The notes under the pieces were generated by a model that was not told where the DNA came from, made no database searches, and saw only the letters and a program-made list of their open reading frames with translations. Below, in pieces: positions 22,526-31,763 of a stretch of 35,669 nucleotides of DNA (within the stretch, counting starts at the first letter, position 1; each line of letters begins with the position of its first letter). Position numbers and translations under genes: made by a program. This DNA comes from Campylobacter concisus. GTDB lineage: Bacteria > Campylobacterota > Campylobacteria > Campylobacterales > Campylobacteraceae. The stretch spans positions 1-35,669 of the forward strand of contig NZ_PPCG01000018.1 of NCBI RefSeq assembly GCF_002913745.1. The letters are read 5' to 3'.

Positions 22526-24460
22526 TTAGCCAACGATCGCGCCGTTTTTGACCTTGCCCTGCGTGCCAAGAAGCGTTAGCGAGCCGTCTGATGCGCTTAG
22601 GATCATGCCTTGTGAGACATATTTTTTCATCATCGTTCGCTCTTTTAAATTTGCTAAAACGCAAACTTGCTTGCCCACAAGCGAGCTAGGCTCGTAGTAT
22701 TTGGCGATGCCTGATAAAATTTGACGTGGCTGCTCCTCGCCAAGATCTATCTTAAATTTAAGCAGCTTCTCGCTACCCTCAACCCTATCACACTCAAGCA
22801 CTTCGCCTACTTTTATCACAATTTTGGCAAAGTCATCGATGCTAATGATACCTTCTTCTTTTTTCTCCTCTTTTGGCTCAGCTTTTGCCTCTTTTTTTGC
22901 CTCTACTTTTGGCTCGCTAGCCTCGCCCATTAGCTCTTTTTCTATCCTTGGGAAGAGTGGCTCAGTGACTTTTGCCACAAAATTTGAAATTTCATTTTTT
23001 AATACAAGGCTATCGTAAGAAGCCGTATCTATGCTAAAGCCAAGCGTGTCAGCTATCTTGGCGCAAGTTTTTGGCATAGCTGGGCTAAGAAGTATCGCCA
23101 CTTTTGCAAGTAAATTTGCGCAAAGTGCCACAAGCGCGTTTGCTTCGTCACTTTTGCCGGCTTTTACAAGTGACCATGGCTCATACTTCGCAACGGCTGC
23201 GTTTGCCAGAGTTACAACCTTCCAAAGATCCTCTAAGTAGCGGTTTGTCGCTAAATTTTCTAAATTTTTAATTGCCTCATCAAGGTAGCCTTTCGCCTCA
23301 TCAAGCTCGGCTTTATGAAATTTGATCACATCTTTTGAGTCAATTTTATAGTCGCTATACTTTGCGCTCATGCCTACTATACGGCTTAGCAGGTTGCCAA
23401 GTCCGTTGCCAAGCTCTGAGTTTATGCGCTCGATCAAGGCTTTTTGGCTGTAGTCGCCATCTTGTCCAAACGGCACCTCTCTAAGCAAAAAGTATCTGAA
23501 ATTTTCAAGTCCATAAGCATTTGCGACCTCTCTTGGGTTTATGACGTTGCCCTTGCTTTTGCTCATCTTTTCGCCATCTATCGTCCACCAGCCGTGCGCT
23601 GCGACATGTTTTGGCAGTGGCAAGCCAAGGCTCATCAAAAATGCTGGCCAATAAACTGCGTGAAAACGCAAAATGTCCTTGCCAACGATGTGTGTGGTGT
23701 GTGGCCAAAAGTCCATTCTAGCGTTATCTCTTGAGTATCCTAGTGTTGTTAAGTAGTTTATGAGCGCGTCAAGCCAGACGTACATAACGTGCTTGTCGTC
23801 GTTTGCGCTCTTTGGTAGCTTTATGCCCCAGTCAAAGCTCGTTCTTGTCACAGAGAGGTCTTTTAGTCCGCCTTTTACAAAGCTTACGACCTCGTTTTTC
23901 TTGCCCTTTGGAATGACGCAAAGCTCGTCGTTTTCGTACCATTTTAAAAGTGCGTCCTCGTATTTTGAAAGTTTGAAAAAGTAGCTCTCTTCTTTGACTA
24001 AAGATGTCACACGGCCGCAGTCTGGACAGCGGTTGTCCTCAAGCAGGTCTCTTTGATTAAAAAATGTCTCGCAGCTAACACAGTAAAAGCCCTCGTACTC
24101 GCCCTTGTAGATATCGCCGTTTGCTTGCATCTTTTCAAAGACATTTTGCACGGTTTGCTTGTGCTCTTCGTCGGTTGTCCTTATAAAATGGTCGTAGCTT
24201 ATCTCAAATTCATCCCAAAGCGATCTAAATTTCGAACTGATCTCATCAGCATACTCTTTTGGCGTCTTGCCTCTTGCGCGAGCTGCTTGCTCGATCTTTT
24301 GACCATGCTCGTCTGTGCCAGTCATAAAGTAGGTCTCTTTGCCTTGCAAGCGGTTAAATCTAGCAAGCGTATCAGCGATGATAGTCGTGTAGGCGTGGCC
24401 GATGTGTGGCACGTCATTTACGTAATAAATCGGAGTAGTTATATAAGCTTTTTCTTTCAT
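22526..24460 (-). CDS. metG: methionyl-tRNA synthetase
   Basis: 644 aa. HIGH motif at residues 19-22 (PHIGHAYTT), zinc-knuckle CVSCETF...CPDC in the insertion domain, and the KMSKS loop in GEKMSKSKGNVIN. The anticodon-binding helical domain follows, then a Lys/Glu-rich linker (about 520-545) and a C-terminal tRNA-binding EMAPII/Trbp111-like domain (DDFAKIVIKVGEVLECDRVEGSEKLL...). It is cytosolic and essential. The upstream small gene ends 15 nt before the start. Confidence 0.97.
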   Translation of the reverse strand: MKEKAYITTPIYYVNDVPHIGHAYTTIIADTLARFNRLQGKETYFMTGTDEHGQKIEQAARARGKTPKEYADEISSKFRSLWDEFEISYDHFIRTTDEEHKQTVQNVFEKMQANGDIYKGEYEGFYCVSCETFFNQRDLLEDNRCPDCGRVTSLVKEESYFFKLSKYEDALLKWYENDELCVIPKGKKNEVVSFVKGGLKDLSVTRTSFDWGIKLPKSANDDKHVMYVWLDALINYLTTLGYSRDNARMDFWPHTTHIVGKDILRFHAVYWPAFLMSLGLPLPKHVAAHGWWTIDGEKMSKSKGNVINPREVANAYGLENFRYFLLREVPFGQDGDYSQKALIERINSELGNGLGNLLSRIVGMSAKYSDYKIDSKDVIKFHKAELDEAKGYLDEAIKNLENLATNRYLEDLWKVVTLANAAVAKYEPWSLVKAGKSDEANALVALCANLLAKVAILLSPAMPKTCAKIADTLGFSIDTASYDSLVLKNEISNFVAKVTEPLFPRIEKELMGEASEPKVEAKKEAKAEPKEEKKEEGIISIDDFAKIVIKVGEVLECDRVEGSEKLLKFKIDLGEEQPRQILSGIAKYYEPSSLVGKQVCVLANLKERTMMKKYVSQGMILSASDGSLTLLGTQGKVKNGAIVG

Positions 24461-24475
24461 ATTTTTCCTTTAAAT

Positions 24476-24694
24476 TTAAAAATCAAATCCGCCGTCACTG
24501 CCGGTGTTGCCTTTTGACATCGAGTTGTAGCAGCTATTTACATACTCTATCCTAGTCTCGCAGTCAAAAAATGCCTCGCAGTTAAAACAGCTTTTGCGAC
24601 CTTTTTGCTCCTGGCACTCTTGCATAACTTTAGCCTTTTGCTTTAGGGCTAGCTCAAATGCGTCAAGTGGCTCGTTTGCTTGTGCTTCTTGCAT
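24476..24694 (-). CDS. small Cys-containing conserved protein
   Basis: 72 aa with five cysteines (C27, C36, C39, C45, C55); the core CFNCEAFFDCETRIEYVNSCY looks like a small metal-binding or redox knuckle. The C-terminus is Gly/Asp-rich. Its ATG overlaps the fbp stop by one base (TAATG), so it is translationally coupled. From memory a similar gene sits between fbp and metG in C. jejuni. Function unknown. Confidence 0.75.
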   Translation of the reverse strand: MQEAQANEPLDAFELALKQKAKVMQECQEQKGRKSCFNCEAFFDCETRIEYVNSCYNSMSKGNTGSDGGFDF

Positions 24695-25557
24695 TATTTT
24701 TGCTCGTAAAATTTATGCAAAAGAGAAATTTCATCACGTGAGCCAAAGAAGCATGGCGTTGTTTGGTGAATTTTTTCTATTTTTATATCAAAGAGTGTTT
24801 GATTTTTGCCATTTGTCGTTGCGCCCTTTGCGTTTTCATATATAAAGGCAAATGGCAACACCTCAAAGACGACCCTTAGCTTGCCATTTGGATGATCGCT
24901 CGTTGCTGGGTAGCTAAAAAGACCGCCGCCTTTTAGTAAAATTTGATGTAAGTCGCTTACCATCGCACCTGAGTATCTTAGCCTGTAGCCCTCATTAAAT
25001 AGCTCGTTTATGAAATTTCTATGCGTTTGGCTCCAGCCCTTTTGTGTAGCTCCCGTGGCGTTTAGCTTGCCTTTTTCTTTTAGCTCAAGCTCTTTTACAA
25101 ATTTAAACTCGCCATCTTTGCCAAGTCTATAAAATTTAGGCAAAGCGCCCTTTTTCTCGGCAATTACAAGTTCAAGTCTTGGACCATAGATGCTGTAAGC
25201 TGCGGCTATTAAATTTTCTGGTTTTACCTCGTCTTCGTAGATACCAAAGATCGAGCCAACGGCGAAATTTACATCAACTAAGCTTGAGCCGTCGAGTGGA
25301 TCGTAAGCGATGATAAATTTAGCATTTTTATTTATCTCAAGCTCGTCCTCTTTTTCTTCGCTAATTAGCGCTTTTACGCATGAAAGCTGCTTAAATTTAG
25401 CCGTGATGATCTCGTCGCTTTTAACATCAAGCTTTAGCTGGGTGTCGCCAGTTGCATTTTCGTGAGTTGTGTAGCCAAGATCGGCGTATTTTATGACCTC
25501 GCTTATCTCTTTTGCGATATCTTTAATGGTGTTAAAAATTTGGTTTAGTTCTTGCAT
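24694..25557 (-). CDS. fbp: fructose-1,6-bisphosphatase, class I
   Basis: Gluconeogenic phosphatase of 287 aa; Campylobacter generally relies on gluconeogenesis from amino and organic acids. The ATG at 25557 (MQELNQIF...) is chosen because it forms a TAATG junction with the mobB stop; a longer in-frame form would extend into mobB. The metal/substrate motif [14 protein letters not shown] and LISEEKEDE are characteristic. The next gene overlaps its stop in the same TAATG manner. Confidence 0.95.
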   Translation of the reverse strand: MQELNQIFNTIKDIAKEISEVIKYADLGYTTHENATGDTQLKLDVKSDEIITAKFKQLSCVKALISEEKEDELEINKNAKFIIAYDPLDGSSLVDVNFAVGSIFGIYEDEVKPENLIAAAYSIYGPRLELVIAEKKGALPKFYRLGKDGEFKFVKELELKEKGKLNATGATQKGWSQTHRNFINELFNEGYRLRYSGAMVSDLHQILLKGGGLFSYPATSDHPNGKLRVVFEVLPFAFIYENAKGATTNGKNQTLFDIKIEKIHQTTPCFFGSRDEISLLHKFYEQK

Positions 25558-26036
25558 TATACAGCCTTTGCATTTTTGATTATCCACGCACAAATGGCGT
25601 CTATATCGTCTAAATTTAGATTTGTGATCTCGTAGGGGATCTGCTCTTTATAGGTAGCGATCGCGTCTGAAAAGCTAAGATAAGCTTCATCGATCTCACC
25701 TCTAAAGACGCTTAGTCTTGGCAGTGGCAGTGTCTTTAGCCCCTCGACTAAGAGCATGTCAAACTCGCCGATCATCCTTATGACCTCGTCTATGCCTTGC
25801 GAGCTTTGCGAAAAGTAAGTCGTTCTAGTCGGACTCATCACGACTACGTCAGCTCCTGCCTGAGAAAATTTAAAGCTATCCTTGCCTTCAACGTCAAATT
25901 TGGCCTTGTCGCCTGGGTCGTGCTTGACCACAACGACCTTTAGCCCGTCATCTATAAATTTTTTTGCGACTTTTAAGATAAGTGTCGTTTTTCCGCTATT
26001 TGAAGGGCCAGAAAAAGCAATAGCAAGTCTTTTCAT
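25557..26036 (-). CDS. mobB: molybdopterin-guanine dinucleotide biosynthesis protein B
   Basis: 159 aa GTP-binding protein that assists MobA in making the bis-MGD cofactor used by nitrate (Nap) and formate reductases. P-loop [10 protein letters not shown] at residues 10-19; [20 protein letters not shown] is the family's conserved His/Asp segment; LLVEGLK is a further motif. AAAGG lies 6 nt before the ATG. It is first in the chain mobB-fbp-small protein. Confidence 0.93.
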   Translation of the reverse strand: MKRLAIAFSGPSNSGKTTLILKVAKKFIDDGLKVVVVKHDPGDKAKFDVEGKDSFKFSQAGADVVVMSPTRTTYFSQSSQGIDEVIRMIGEFDMLLVEGLKTLPLPRLSVFRGEIDEAYLSFSDAIATYKEQIPYEITNLNLDDIDAICAWIIKNAKAV

Positions 26037-26120
26037 AAGAGCCTTTTTCGTTAAAATTTCTTGCGATTATAGCTCATATTGGCTTTAAAATTTATGAGTG
26101 AAATTTAAAAAATAAAATGC

Positions 26121-26126
26121 TAAAAT
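26121..26126 (+). promoter_or_regulatory. -10 of the lipoprotein gene at 26158
   Basis: TGCTAAAAT, an extended -10, 32 nt before the ATG. The same string precedes the Crp/Fnr gene at 30423. Confidence 0.45.
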
Positions 26127-26157
26127 GCGAGAAAATTTAATGTTTTAAGAGTTTTTT

Positions 26158-26637
26158 ATGAGAAAATTTACACTATTTTTTATATTTATTTTGATGATAT
26201 TTGGCTGCGCTGATCAAAAAGTGATCGTGCATGAGCCACTAAAAAATGAGCTTTTAGCCTACACAAGCAAGAGTGAGATCATAGATGGCACCGATAGAAC
26301 ACTCATAATCGCAACCTATCTAAATCCTATATATAACTCAAATTTAGACGAGAGCAAAGAGCACTTTTTAGTAGCTATAAACCCAAAAGAGCATGCGCAA
26401 AATTTGAGCAATATAAAGGTAAATGGCGACTCAAATGCCACAAATGCAAGGCTGCTTGATGAAAACGACGAGATGCTTAAATTTGCTGGATTTTCAATGC
26501 CTTGGGCGGTCTATTACGAAGTGACCGCACCAAGTAAGCAAAGTGATGATCTCGCGCTTAGTTTCGAAATTTATCAGTCAAAGCCGGTTTTGTTAAATTT
26601 TCGAAAAGTTGCGAAATCTTTATACTGGAACCATTAA
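26158..26637 (+). CDS. putative lipoprotein of unknown function
   Basis: 159 aa. Signal peptide with lipobox IFGC near residues 14-17; the mature chain is mostly beta-strand (RTLIIATYLNPIYN, HFLVAINPKEHAQN, SMPWAVYYEVTAP) and ends LYWNH. I recognise no named domain. The last 80 nt overlap the 3' end of the convergent slt gene. The equivalent position in C. jejuni also holds a lipoprotein gene (from memory, Cj0842). Confidence 0.8.
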   Translation: MRKFTLFFIFILMIFGCADQKVIVHEPLKNELLAYTSKSEIIDGTDRTLIIATYLNPIYNSNLDESKEHFLVAINPKEHAQNLSNIKVNGDSNATNARLLDENDEMLKFAGFSMPWAVYYEVTAPSKQSDDLALSFEIYQSKPVLLNFRKVAKSLYWNH

Positions 26638-28195
26638 GCGCCATATAGATCACGTAGTTTGCAAGCACTTTCTTGCCGTAGTTTCTAGTCTCAGCCACTG
26701 GGACTAGCTCGATCGATAAAAACGGCTCAAATTTCCCCTCTTTAAACATATCATCTCTTGTGATGACTTTTTTGGTAAAACCGATACCGCCGTTATACGC
26801 GTAGGCCGTAAAGAGCGGATGATAAAGAAATTTATCAAGGTAGTTTAGGTGGTGATTTGCAAATTTAAAGGCGACATCAGTTTTAAAAAGATCGTCTTGG
26901 TCAAAATTTGGAATTTTTAGCTCTTTTTTGCCGATCGCATTTGCAAGAAATGGCATAAACTGCATCATGCCAAGGGCGTAAGAGGTAGAAACGACGCTTG
27001 GGATAAAGAGGCTCTCTTGCCTTGCAAGTGCGTAGATCATCGACTTTCGCTCAGTGCTGATGCCCTCAAGCTCTGGTGAGCTTGGCATCAAAAAGTACTG
27101 CTTCTCCCAGCCATGCGCCTTTTGCATAAAGTATGCGTATGCGCCGATGCTCTCGTTTGTGTAAAATTTCATAGCAAATTCGCTTGCTTGTGTGGCGTTC
27201 ATATCTTTTGCAAGAGCTGCGGTTTTGTTCCATAAAAATGGATCGCTCACGTCAAAATTTTCGATATTTTGCTTGCTAGGTCTTGGCACGATCACCTCAA
27301 GTGGCTCGCCGCCGACCAAATCTCTTGCGTAAAGTGAGTAGATATTTGCATCTTTGCTAGCACTTAGCTCTTTTAAAAAGTTCTCATCGCCGCTTAGCTC
27401 ATACTGCCAAAAGGTCGCATTGTCTCTTTGCCAAGCCCTATCAAAGGTGTTTTTAGCTCTTGTGAAAAAACTAAATGCAACGTCATTTTTACCAAGCAAG
27501 ATGGCGTTTAACCCAAGTGTAAATGCGTCACTCTTCTCAGTGACTGCAGGATTTATGCTAAGTAAATTTCTTCTAAAGCCTTCATATTTTTTATTAAATA
27601 CGACATCGTTTAGTAAATTTGTAAAGCCCTTTTGCATGTAGAGCTTATTCATAAAATTTGCGTCAAAGCTCTCGCTAAAAAGCGCGTTTTTACTTTGCGG
27701 ACTTGAAACGTTAAAAAGCTCCAAAAAGCTCTTTGCATCGTTTGTATTTGCAAAGCTAAGAGCCGGGTTTGGCTCGTTTAAAGTGCGTAAAATTCTAGCT
27801 TTTTCTGGATTTGTGCTTGCAAGATTTGCCGCTAAAATTTCACGAGTTTTGTTATCAAGTTTTAGAGAAAAGCTCATCGTTGTTAGTAAATTTTGGCAAG
27901 CCAAGCTAGCACTTGTGATGTTGCTTGCGCTTATGCCAGGACACTTGCTAGGGGCTGCTTTGGGAGGTAAAATTTTATTGATTGATTTTTGAACTAAGCC
28001 ACTTTTTCTAAAAACGTCGCGTGAAAGCTCAGCTATCTGCTCTTTTGTATAGCTGCCCTCGTTTATTAAGCGGTTTATATAGTAGTCTTTTGCAAGGCTT
28101 TTTGGCTCGTTTTTTAGCTCCTCGTAGGTGTAAATTTTAGCTAAAAGAGCAACGCAGGCTAAAGAGAGGATACTAAAGTGACGCAGCAAAAACAA
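26558..28195 (-). CDS. slt: soluble lytic murein transglycosylase
   Basis: 545 aa periplasmic enzyme that cleaves glycan strands to 1,6-anhydro-muropeptides. A signal peptide (about 1-20) precedes an alpha-helical superhelix domain. The C-terminal SLT domain has catalytic E394 in ALARQES, followed by SYALGMMQFMP and AYNGG. It is shorter than E. coli Slt70 in the U/L domain. The start is a TTG with AAGG 7 nt upstream, overlapping the yggT 3' end by 23 nt. Its 3' end overlaps the opposing lipoprotein gene. Confidence 0.94.
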   Translation of the reverse strand: MFLLRHFSILSLACVALLAKIYTYEELKNEPKSLAKDYYINRLINEGSYTKEQIAELSRDVFRKSGLVQKSINKILPPKAAPSKCPGISASNITSASLACQNLLTTMSFSLKLDNKTREILAANLASTNPEKARILRTLNEPNPALSFANTNDAKSFLELFNVSSPQSKNALFSESFDANFMNKLYMQKGFTNLLNDVVFNKKYEGFRRNLLSINPAVTEKSDAFTLGLNAILLGKNDVAFSFFTRAKNTFDRAWQRDNATFWQYELSGDENFLKELSASKDANIYSLYARDLVGGEPLEVIVPRPSKQNIENFDVSDPFLWNKTAALAKDMNATQASEFAMKFYTNESIGAYAYFMQKAHGWEKQYFLMPSSPELEGISTERKSMIYALARQESLFIPSVVSTSYALGMMQFMPFLANAIGKKELKIPNFDQDDLFKTDVAFKFANHHLNYLDKFLYHPLFTAYAYNGGIGFTKKVITRDDMFKEGKFEPFLSIELVPVAETRNYGKKVLANYVIYMALNGSSIKISQLFENLTKPALTDKFRN

Positions 28196-28466
28196 ATAAA
28201 AGCCTTATTAAAAATTGATCTATGAGTTGAAGTGCTAAAAGCACGATGAGTGGGGCAAAGTCGATGCCGTTAAATTCTGTTTTGATGTAGCGTCTAATGA
28301 AGCTATAAACAGGATCAGTCAGCCTATAAAGTAGCTGCACGACTGGCGAGCTAGGGTCAGGCTTGACCCAGCTAATGAGAGCCGCTGCGATGACGATCCA
28401 CGTATAGACCGTGATGATAAGGTGCAAAATGTTTGCGATCGCTGAAAATAGGGTGGAAAGTATCAT
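28173..28466 (-). CDS. YggT family membrane protein
   Basis: 97 aa with two hydrophobic segments (about 5-30 and 65-95) and the YggT signature SWVKPDPSSPVVQLLYRLTDPVYSFIRRYI. Members are small integral membrane proteins implicated in osmotic tolerance or, in related groups, cell division; the role here is unproven. It lies 8 nt after gltX and overlaps slt, so the three are one operon. Confidence 0.9.
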   Translation of the reverse strand: MILSTLFSAIANILHLIITVYTWIVIAAALISWVKPDPSSPVVQLLYRLTDPVYSFIRRYIKTEFNGIDFAPLIVLLALQLIDQFLIRLLFVFAASL

Positions 28467-28474
28467 TTTTGCTC

Positions 28475-29770
28475 CTAGATTAAAATTTTGCCTAGATCAT
28501 CTTTGATGAGTGGATAGAGCTCGCTAAGCTCAGGGCCGTGAAGGTCGTTTGTAAGCAGCGCACGTAGCGGCATGAAAAAGTTTTTGCCTTTTAAATTTGT
28601 AGCGCTCATAAGCTCTTTTTTAAACTCATCAAAGCTCTCGCACGGTTTTAAATTATGAGCTGCTTTTTTGATGATCTCAAATTCGTTTTTGTACTCATCT
28701 GGAGCTATTTTTGGTGAGTATATAGCCTCTACTTTTGCCTTTATCTCAGGCACTAGCGAGCTTTCTTGAGTGTAAAATTTAACTAGCTCAACCTTGCTAT
28801 CATCCACGCCAAAGATCTCTTTTATGCGCTCTTTTGAAGCAAGCTTGATGTGCTCTCTATTTATCTGCTCAAGTTTTTTCACGTCAAATCTAGCAGGCGA
28901 GCGTGAAATTTTGGTTATATCAAACCACTTTACTGCATCTTCGATCGTAAAAATTTCAGTTGGAGTTTTGTTGCCAAGAAGTATCAGATAGTTTGCGATC
29001 GCCTCAGGTAAAAATCCCTGCTCAAAGAGCCATTTTACGCTTGATTCGTTCTCGCGCTTACTCATTTTTTTACCCTCTATATTTAAAAGGATAGGCAAAT
29101 GCGCGTAGTTCATCTTGCCGGTGTATCCAAGCCCCTCACGTATGAGGTCTTGCTTTGGTGTGTTGCTCACGTGATCCTCGCCGCGTATGACAAAGGTAAC
29201 GCCCTCAAGCATATCATCAACTGCGCAGGCGAAGTTGTAAGTCGGAGTCTTGTCTGCTCTCATGATGACAAAGCTATCAACAGCGTCTGGCTCGAAGCTT
29301 AGCTCGCCCTTGATCGCGTCTGTAAAGCTCATCGTGCGTGTTGGTTTTTTCATGCGGATGACAAATGGCTTCTCGCAGTTTAAAACTTCAGCGTCGCTTA
29401 GCCTCTCGCAGGTGCCGTCATATCTATATGCCACGCCTTGCTCTTTTGCCTTTTGTTTTTTTGCCTCAAGCTCTTCTTCAGTGCAAAAGCAAGCAAAGGC
29501 CTTTTTATCGATGAGAAGCTTTGAAGCAAGCTGTCTGTGGAATTTTAAATTTTCACTTTGGATGTAAATTTGCTCTGGTTTTATGCCAAATTTGCTCAAA
29601 ATTTCTAAGATATCTTTCTCTTTTCCCTCGATATTTCGCTCTTTGTCGGTATCTTCTATGCGTAAAATAAAACCACTTTTATCTTGCAAAGAACAAATAT
29701 AGTTGAAAATAGCAGCACGTAAATTTCCTATGTGCATATCTCCTGTTGGAGAGGGTGCAAAACGATACAT
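28475..29770 (-). CDS. gltX: glutamyl-tRNA synthetase
   Basis: 431 aa class I synthetase. HIGH-type motif [11 protein letters not shown] near residues 12-22 and KMSKR in [12 protein letters not shown]. Campylobacter usually has two GltX copies with split tRNA specificity (Glu and Gln); by its position next to yggT and slt this matches the first copy, gltX1, which is an inference from synteny. AAGGA lies upstream of the ATG. The mscL promoter is divergent. Confidence 0.95.
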   Translation of the reverse strand: MYRFAPSPTGDMHIGNLRAAIFNYICSLQDKSGFILRIEDTDKERNIEGKEKDILEILSKFGIKPEQIYIQSENLKFHRQLASKLLIDKKAFACFCTEEELEAKKQKAKEQGVAYRYDGTCERLSDAEVLNCEKPFVIRMKKPTRTMSFTDAIKGELSFEPDAVDSFVIMRADKTPTYNFACAVDDMLEGVTFVIRGEDHVSNTPKQDLIREGLGYTGKMNYAHLPILLNIEGKKMSKRENESSVKWLFEQGFLPEAIANYLILLGNKTPTEIFTIEDAVKWFDITKISRSPARFDVKKLEQINREHIKLASKERIKEIFGVDDSKVELVKFYTQESSLVPEIKAKVEAIYSPKIAPDEYKNEFEIIKKAAHNLKPCESFDEFKKELMSATNLKGKNFFMPLRALLTNDLHGPELSELYPLIKDDLGKILI

Positions 29771-29874
29771 AAGCTCATTCCTTACGTTAAATTTGAAGTT
29801 TGGATTATAACACTCGCTTGATAAATTTAAAGTTATGTAGTTTTAAATTTTTAGGCCAAGCAAAGCATATTTTT

Positions 29875-29882
29875 TATAAAAT
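29875..29882 (+). promoter_or_regulatory. -10 of mscL
   Basis: TATAAAAT preceded by a T-run, 35 nt upstream of the mscL ATG. The rest of 29771-29916 has no other clear element. Confidence 0.5.
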
Positions 29883-29916
29883 CCGCACGAGAATTTAACT
29901 ATTTATAGGAGAAAGA

Positions 29917-30324
29917 ATGAGTTTTATCAGCGAATTTAAAGAATTTGCGATGCGCGGAAATGTCATAGATATGGCAGTTGGTGTTGTTATCGGTGGGGCA
30001 TTTGGAAAGATAGTTTCATCGCTAGTTGGTGATATTATTATGCCAGTGGTTGGTGTTATAACAGGCGGTGTAAATTTCACTGATCTTAAGCTAACACTAA
30101 AAGAAGCAGCAGAAGGTGCGCCAGCTGTTACGATAAACTATGGCTCATTTATACAAACAATGGTTGATTTTTTAATCATTGCATTTTGTATTTTTTGCGT
30201 CATCAAAGCTTTAAATACACTTAAAAATAAACTACCAAAAGAAGAAGAGGCAGCTCCTGCAGAGCCTGAAACTCCGGCTGATATAGCACTTCTAACTGAG
30301 ATCAGAGATCTTCTTAAAAAATAA
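29917..30324 (+). CDS. mscL: large-conductance mechanosensitive channel
   Basis: 135 aa. The N-terminal amphipathic helix and pore-lining TM1 are highly typical: [40 protein letters not shown]2 is around residues 75-100, followed by the KNKLPKEEE segment and a C-terminal helix bundle ([11 protein letters not shown]). It acts as a homopentameric emergency valve under hypo-osmotic shock. GGAG precedes the ATG. A hairpin separates it from the regulator gene. Confidence 0.96.
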   Translation: MSFISEFKEFAMRGNVIDMAVGVVIGGAFGKIVSSLVGDIIMPVVGVITGGVNFTDLKLTLKEAAEGAPAVTINYGSFIQTMVDFLIIAFCIFCVIKALNTLKNKLPKEEEAAPAEPETPADIALLTEIRDLLKK

Positions 30325-30333
30325 ATTCTTAAA

Positions 30334-30357
30334 TCAAAGGGAGAAAGCTCCCTTTGA
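30334..30357 (+). terminator. hairpin after mscL
   Basis: Perfect 10-bp stem TCAAAGGGAG/CTCCCTTTGA with loop AAAG, starting 10 nt after the mscL stop. No good T-run follows, so termination may be partial. Confidence 0.5.
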
Positions 30358-30388
30358 AATCCGTTAAATTTTGTCCTATTTTTTATGC

Positions 30389-30394
30389 TAAAAT
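30389..30394 (+). promoter_or_regulatory. -10 of the Crp/Fnr-family regulator gene
   Basis: TGCTAAAAT, an extended -10 29 nt upstream of the ATG. No TTGA-N6-TCAA box is seen near it, so autoregulation of the type seen at norB/hcp is not evident. Confidence 0.45.
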
Positions 30395-30422
30395 GCTTTT
30401 TCATCTTAAAAGCGAGTGAAAT

Positions 30423-31061
30423 ATGATAGAACAAATCCCATTTTTCCAAGGCCTTAGTGCCGATGACCTAGCCAAACTTGAAGCAATAAGCGTTGTTAAA
30501 AAATACAAAAAAGGCGAGTTTTTATTTATAGAGGGCGAGGAGCCAAAGTGGCTTACATTTTTGATAACTGGCTCGGTTAAACTTTATAAAACTACGGCAA
30601 ATGGCAAGGAAATTTTTATCCATCAGCTTGCACCTATGAATTTTGTGGCTGAAGTTGTAAATTTTGAAAATATCCCTTATCCAGCGAGCGCCATTTTTAC
30701 TATCTCTGGCGAGGTTTTAAAGATAAATTATGAAAAATTTGAAGCACAATTTTTAACAAAGCCAGAAATTTGCATGAAATTTCTAAAATCAATGGCTCAA
30801 AAGATAAGAATAACTACAAATTTACTCCACCAAGAACTAATACTTAGCTCTGAAGAGAAGGTGGCTAGGTTTATTTTAGATCATGAAGATCTATTTAATG
30901 AACTAAAACATACAAAAATTTCATCAATACTCAATATGACTCCAGAAACTTTTTCGAGAATTTTAAATAAATTTAAAACAAATGGTTTAGTCAAACTTGA
31001 TGAGAAGAACCAAATTTTGGAAAAAGATGTAGGTGGGCTACAAGAAATTTATTCTTATTGA
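30423..31061 (+). CDS. Crp/Fnr-family transcriptional regulator, candidate nitrosative-stress regulator
   Basis: 212 aa. N-terminal cyclic-nucleotide-binding-like beta-roll (residues 1-110), dimer helix (about 112-140) and winged HTH (about 143-200). The recognition helix is MTPETFSRILNKF; E175, S178 and R179 match the FNR contacts E209/S212/R213 that read TTGA half-sites. There is only one Cys (C117) and no FNR-like N-terminal Cys cluster, so this is not an oxygen-sensing Fe-S FNR. It may bind haem/NO like HcpR, DNR or Campylobacter NssR, which is inference. It lies 120 nt upstream of haoC on the same strand. Confidence 0.9.
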   Translation: MIEQIPFFQGLSADDLAKLEAISVVKKYKKGEFLFIEGEEPKWLTFLITGSVKLYKTTANGKEIFIHQLAPMNFVAEVVNFENIPYPASAIFTISGEVLKINYEKFEAQFLTKPEICMKFLKSMAQKIRITTNLLHQELILSSEEKVARFILDHEDLFNELKHTKISSILNMTPETFSRILNKFKTNGLVKLDEKNQILEKDVGGLQEIYSY

Positions 31062-31181
31062 AAGTTAATATCAAATAAATATTTTCATTTACTTAAAGAA
31101 AAAATTTATATTTTTTTGGATAACATTCACCTAAAATTTTCGTAAAAATTCACGATATATTGATAAATTCAGGAGGAAAAT

Positions 31182-31754
31182 TTGGCTGAAGTTAAGAAGA
31201 AATTTTTTGTTTGGTCATCTGTGATAATAGGCATCGTAATCGGCCTTATCGCTTCTATGGGCATAGCTGATGCACTTCATGCGACTGGTAGCGGCTACAT
31301 CTGTACCATTTGTCACACGATGGATCCTATGAATGCTGCATATCATGAAGATGTACACGGCGGCAATAACAAGCTTGGCATAAAAGCTGAATGTTCAGCC
31401 TGTCACCTAAACCATACAAGTGCCTATACCTATGTACTTACAAAACTTAAAGTATCGATAAATGATGGCTATAAGACATTTTTTACAGATACAGACAAGA
31501 TCGACTGGCGTAAAAAACGCGAGCACGCATCTCACTTTGTCTATGATAGTGGATGTTTGACTTGCCACTCAAATTTAAAAAATGTTATTCAAGCTGGCAA
31601 ATCATTCTTGCCACATAGAGATTATTTCGTTCTTGGAAATCCTAATAAAAAATCATGTGTTGATTGCCACGAGCACGTTGGCCACAAGAATTTAGGACTA
31701 CAAATCGATAAATTTGAAGCAATTAAAAAACAAGAAAACAATAAAACCAAGTAA
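31182..31754 (+). CDS. haoC: NapC/NrfH-family tetrahaem cytochrome c, quinol dehydrogenase for HaoA
   Basis: 190 aa. TTG start with a strong AGGAGG 5 nt upstream. One N-terminal TM anchor (about 9-27) and four CxxCH haem sites: C41-H45 (CTICHTM, the NrfH-like CxxCHxM), C71-H75, C125-H129 and C159-H163. Proteins of this family oxidise menaquinol and pass electrons to a periplasmic partner. The partner encoded 9 nt downstream is an octahaem HaoA, not the pentahaem NrfA, hence haoC rather than nrfH. The C-terminal tail is Lys/Asn-rich. Confidence 0.9.
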   Translation: MAEVKKKFFVWSSVIIGIVIGLIASMGIADALHATGSGYICTICHTMDPMNAAYHEDVHGGNNKLGIKAECSACHLNHTSAYTYVLTKLKVSINDGYKTFFTDTDKIDWRKKREHASHFVYDSGCLTCHSNLKNVIQAGKSFLPHRDYFVLGNPNKKSCVDCHEHVGHKNLGLQIDKFEAIKKQENNKTK

Positions 31755-31763
31755 GGAGGAGAG

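Noticed and set aside
31058..31074. TTGA-N9-TCAA dyad upstream of haoC as a third regulon box
   Set aside because: The spacing is 9 rather than 6 nt, it overlaps the end of the regulator gene, and no -10 lies at the distance seen for norB and hcp.
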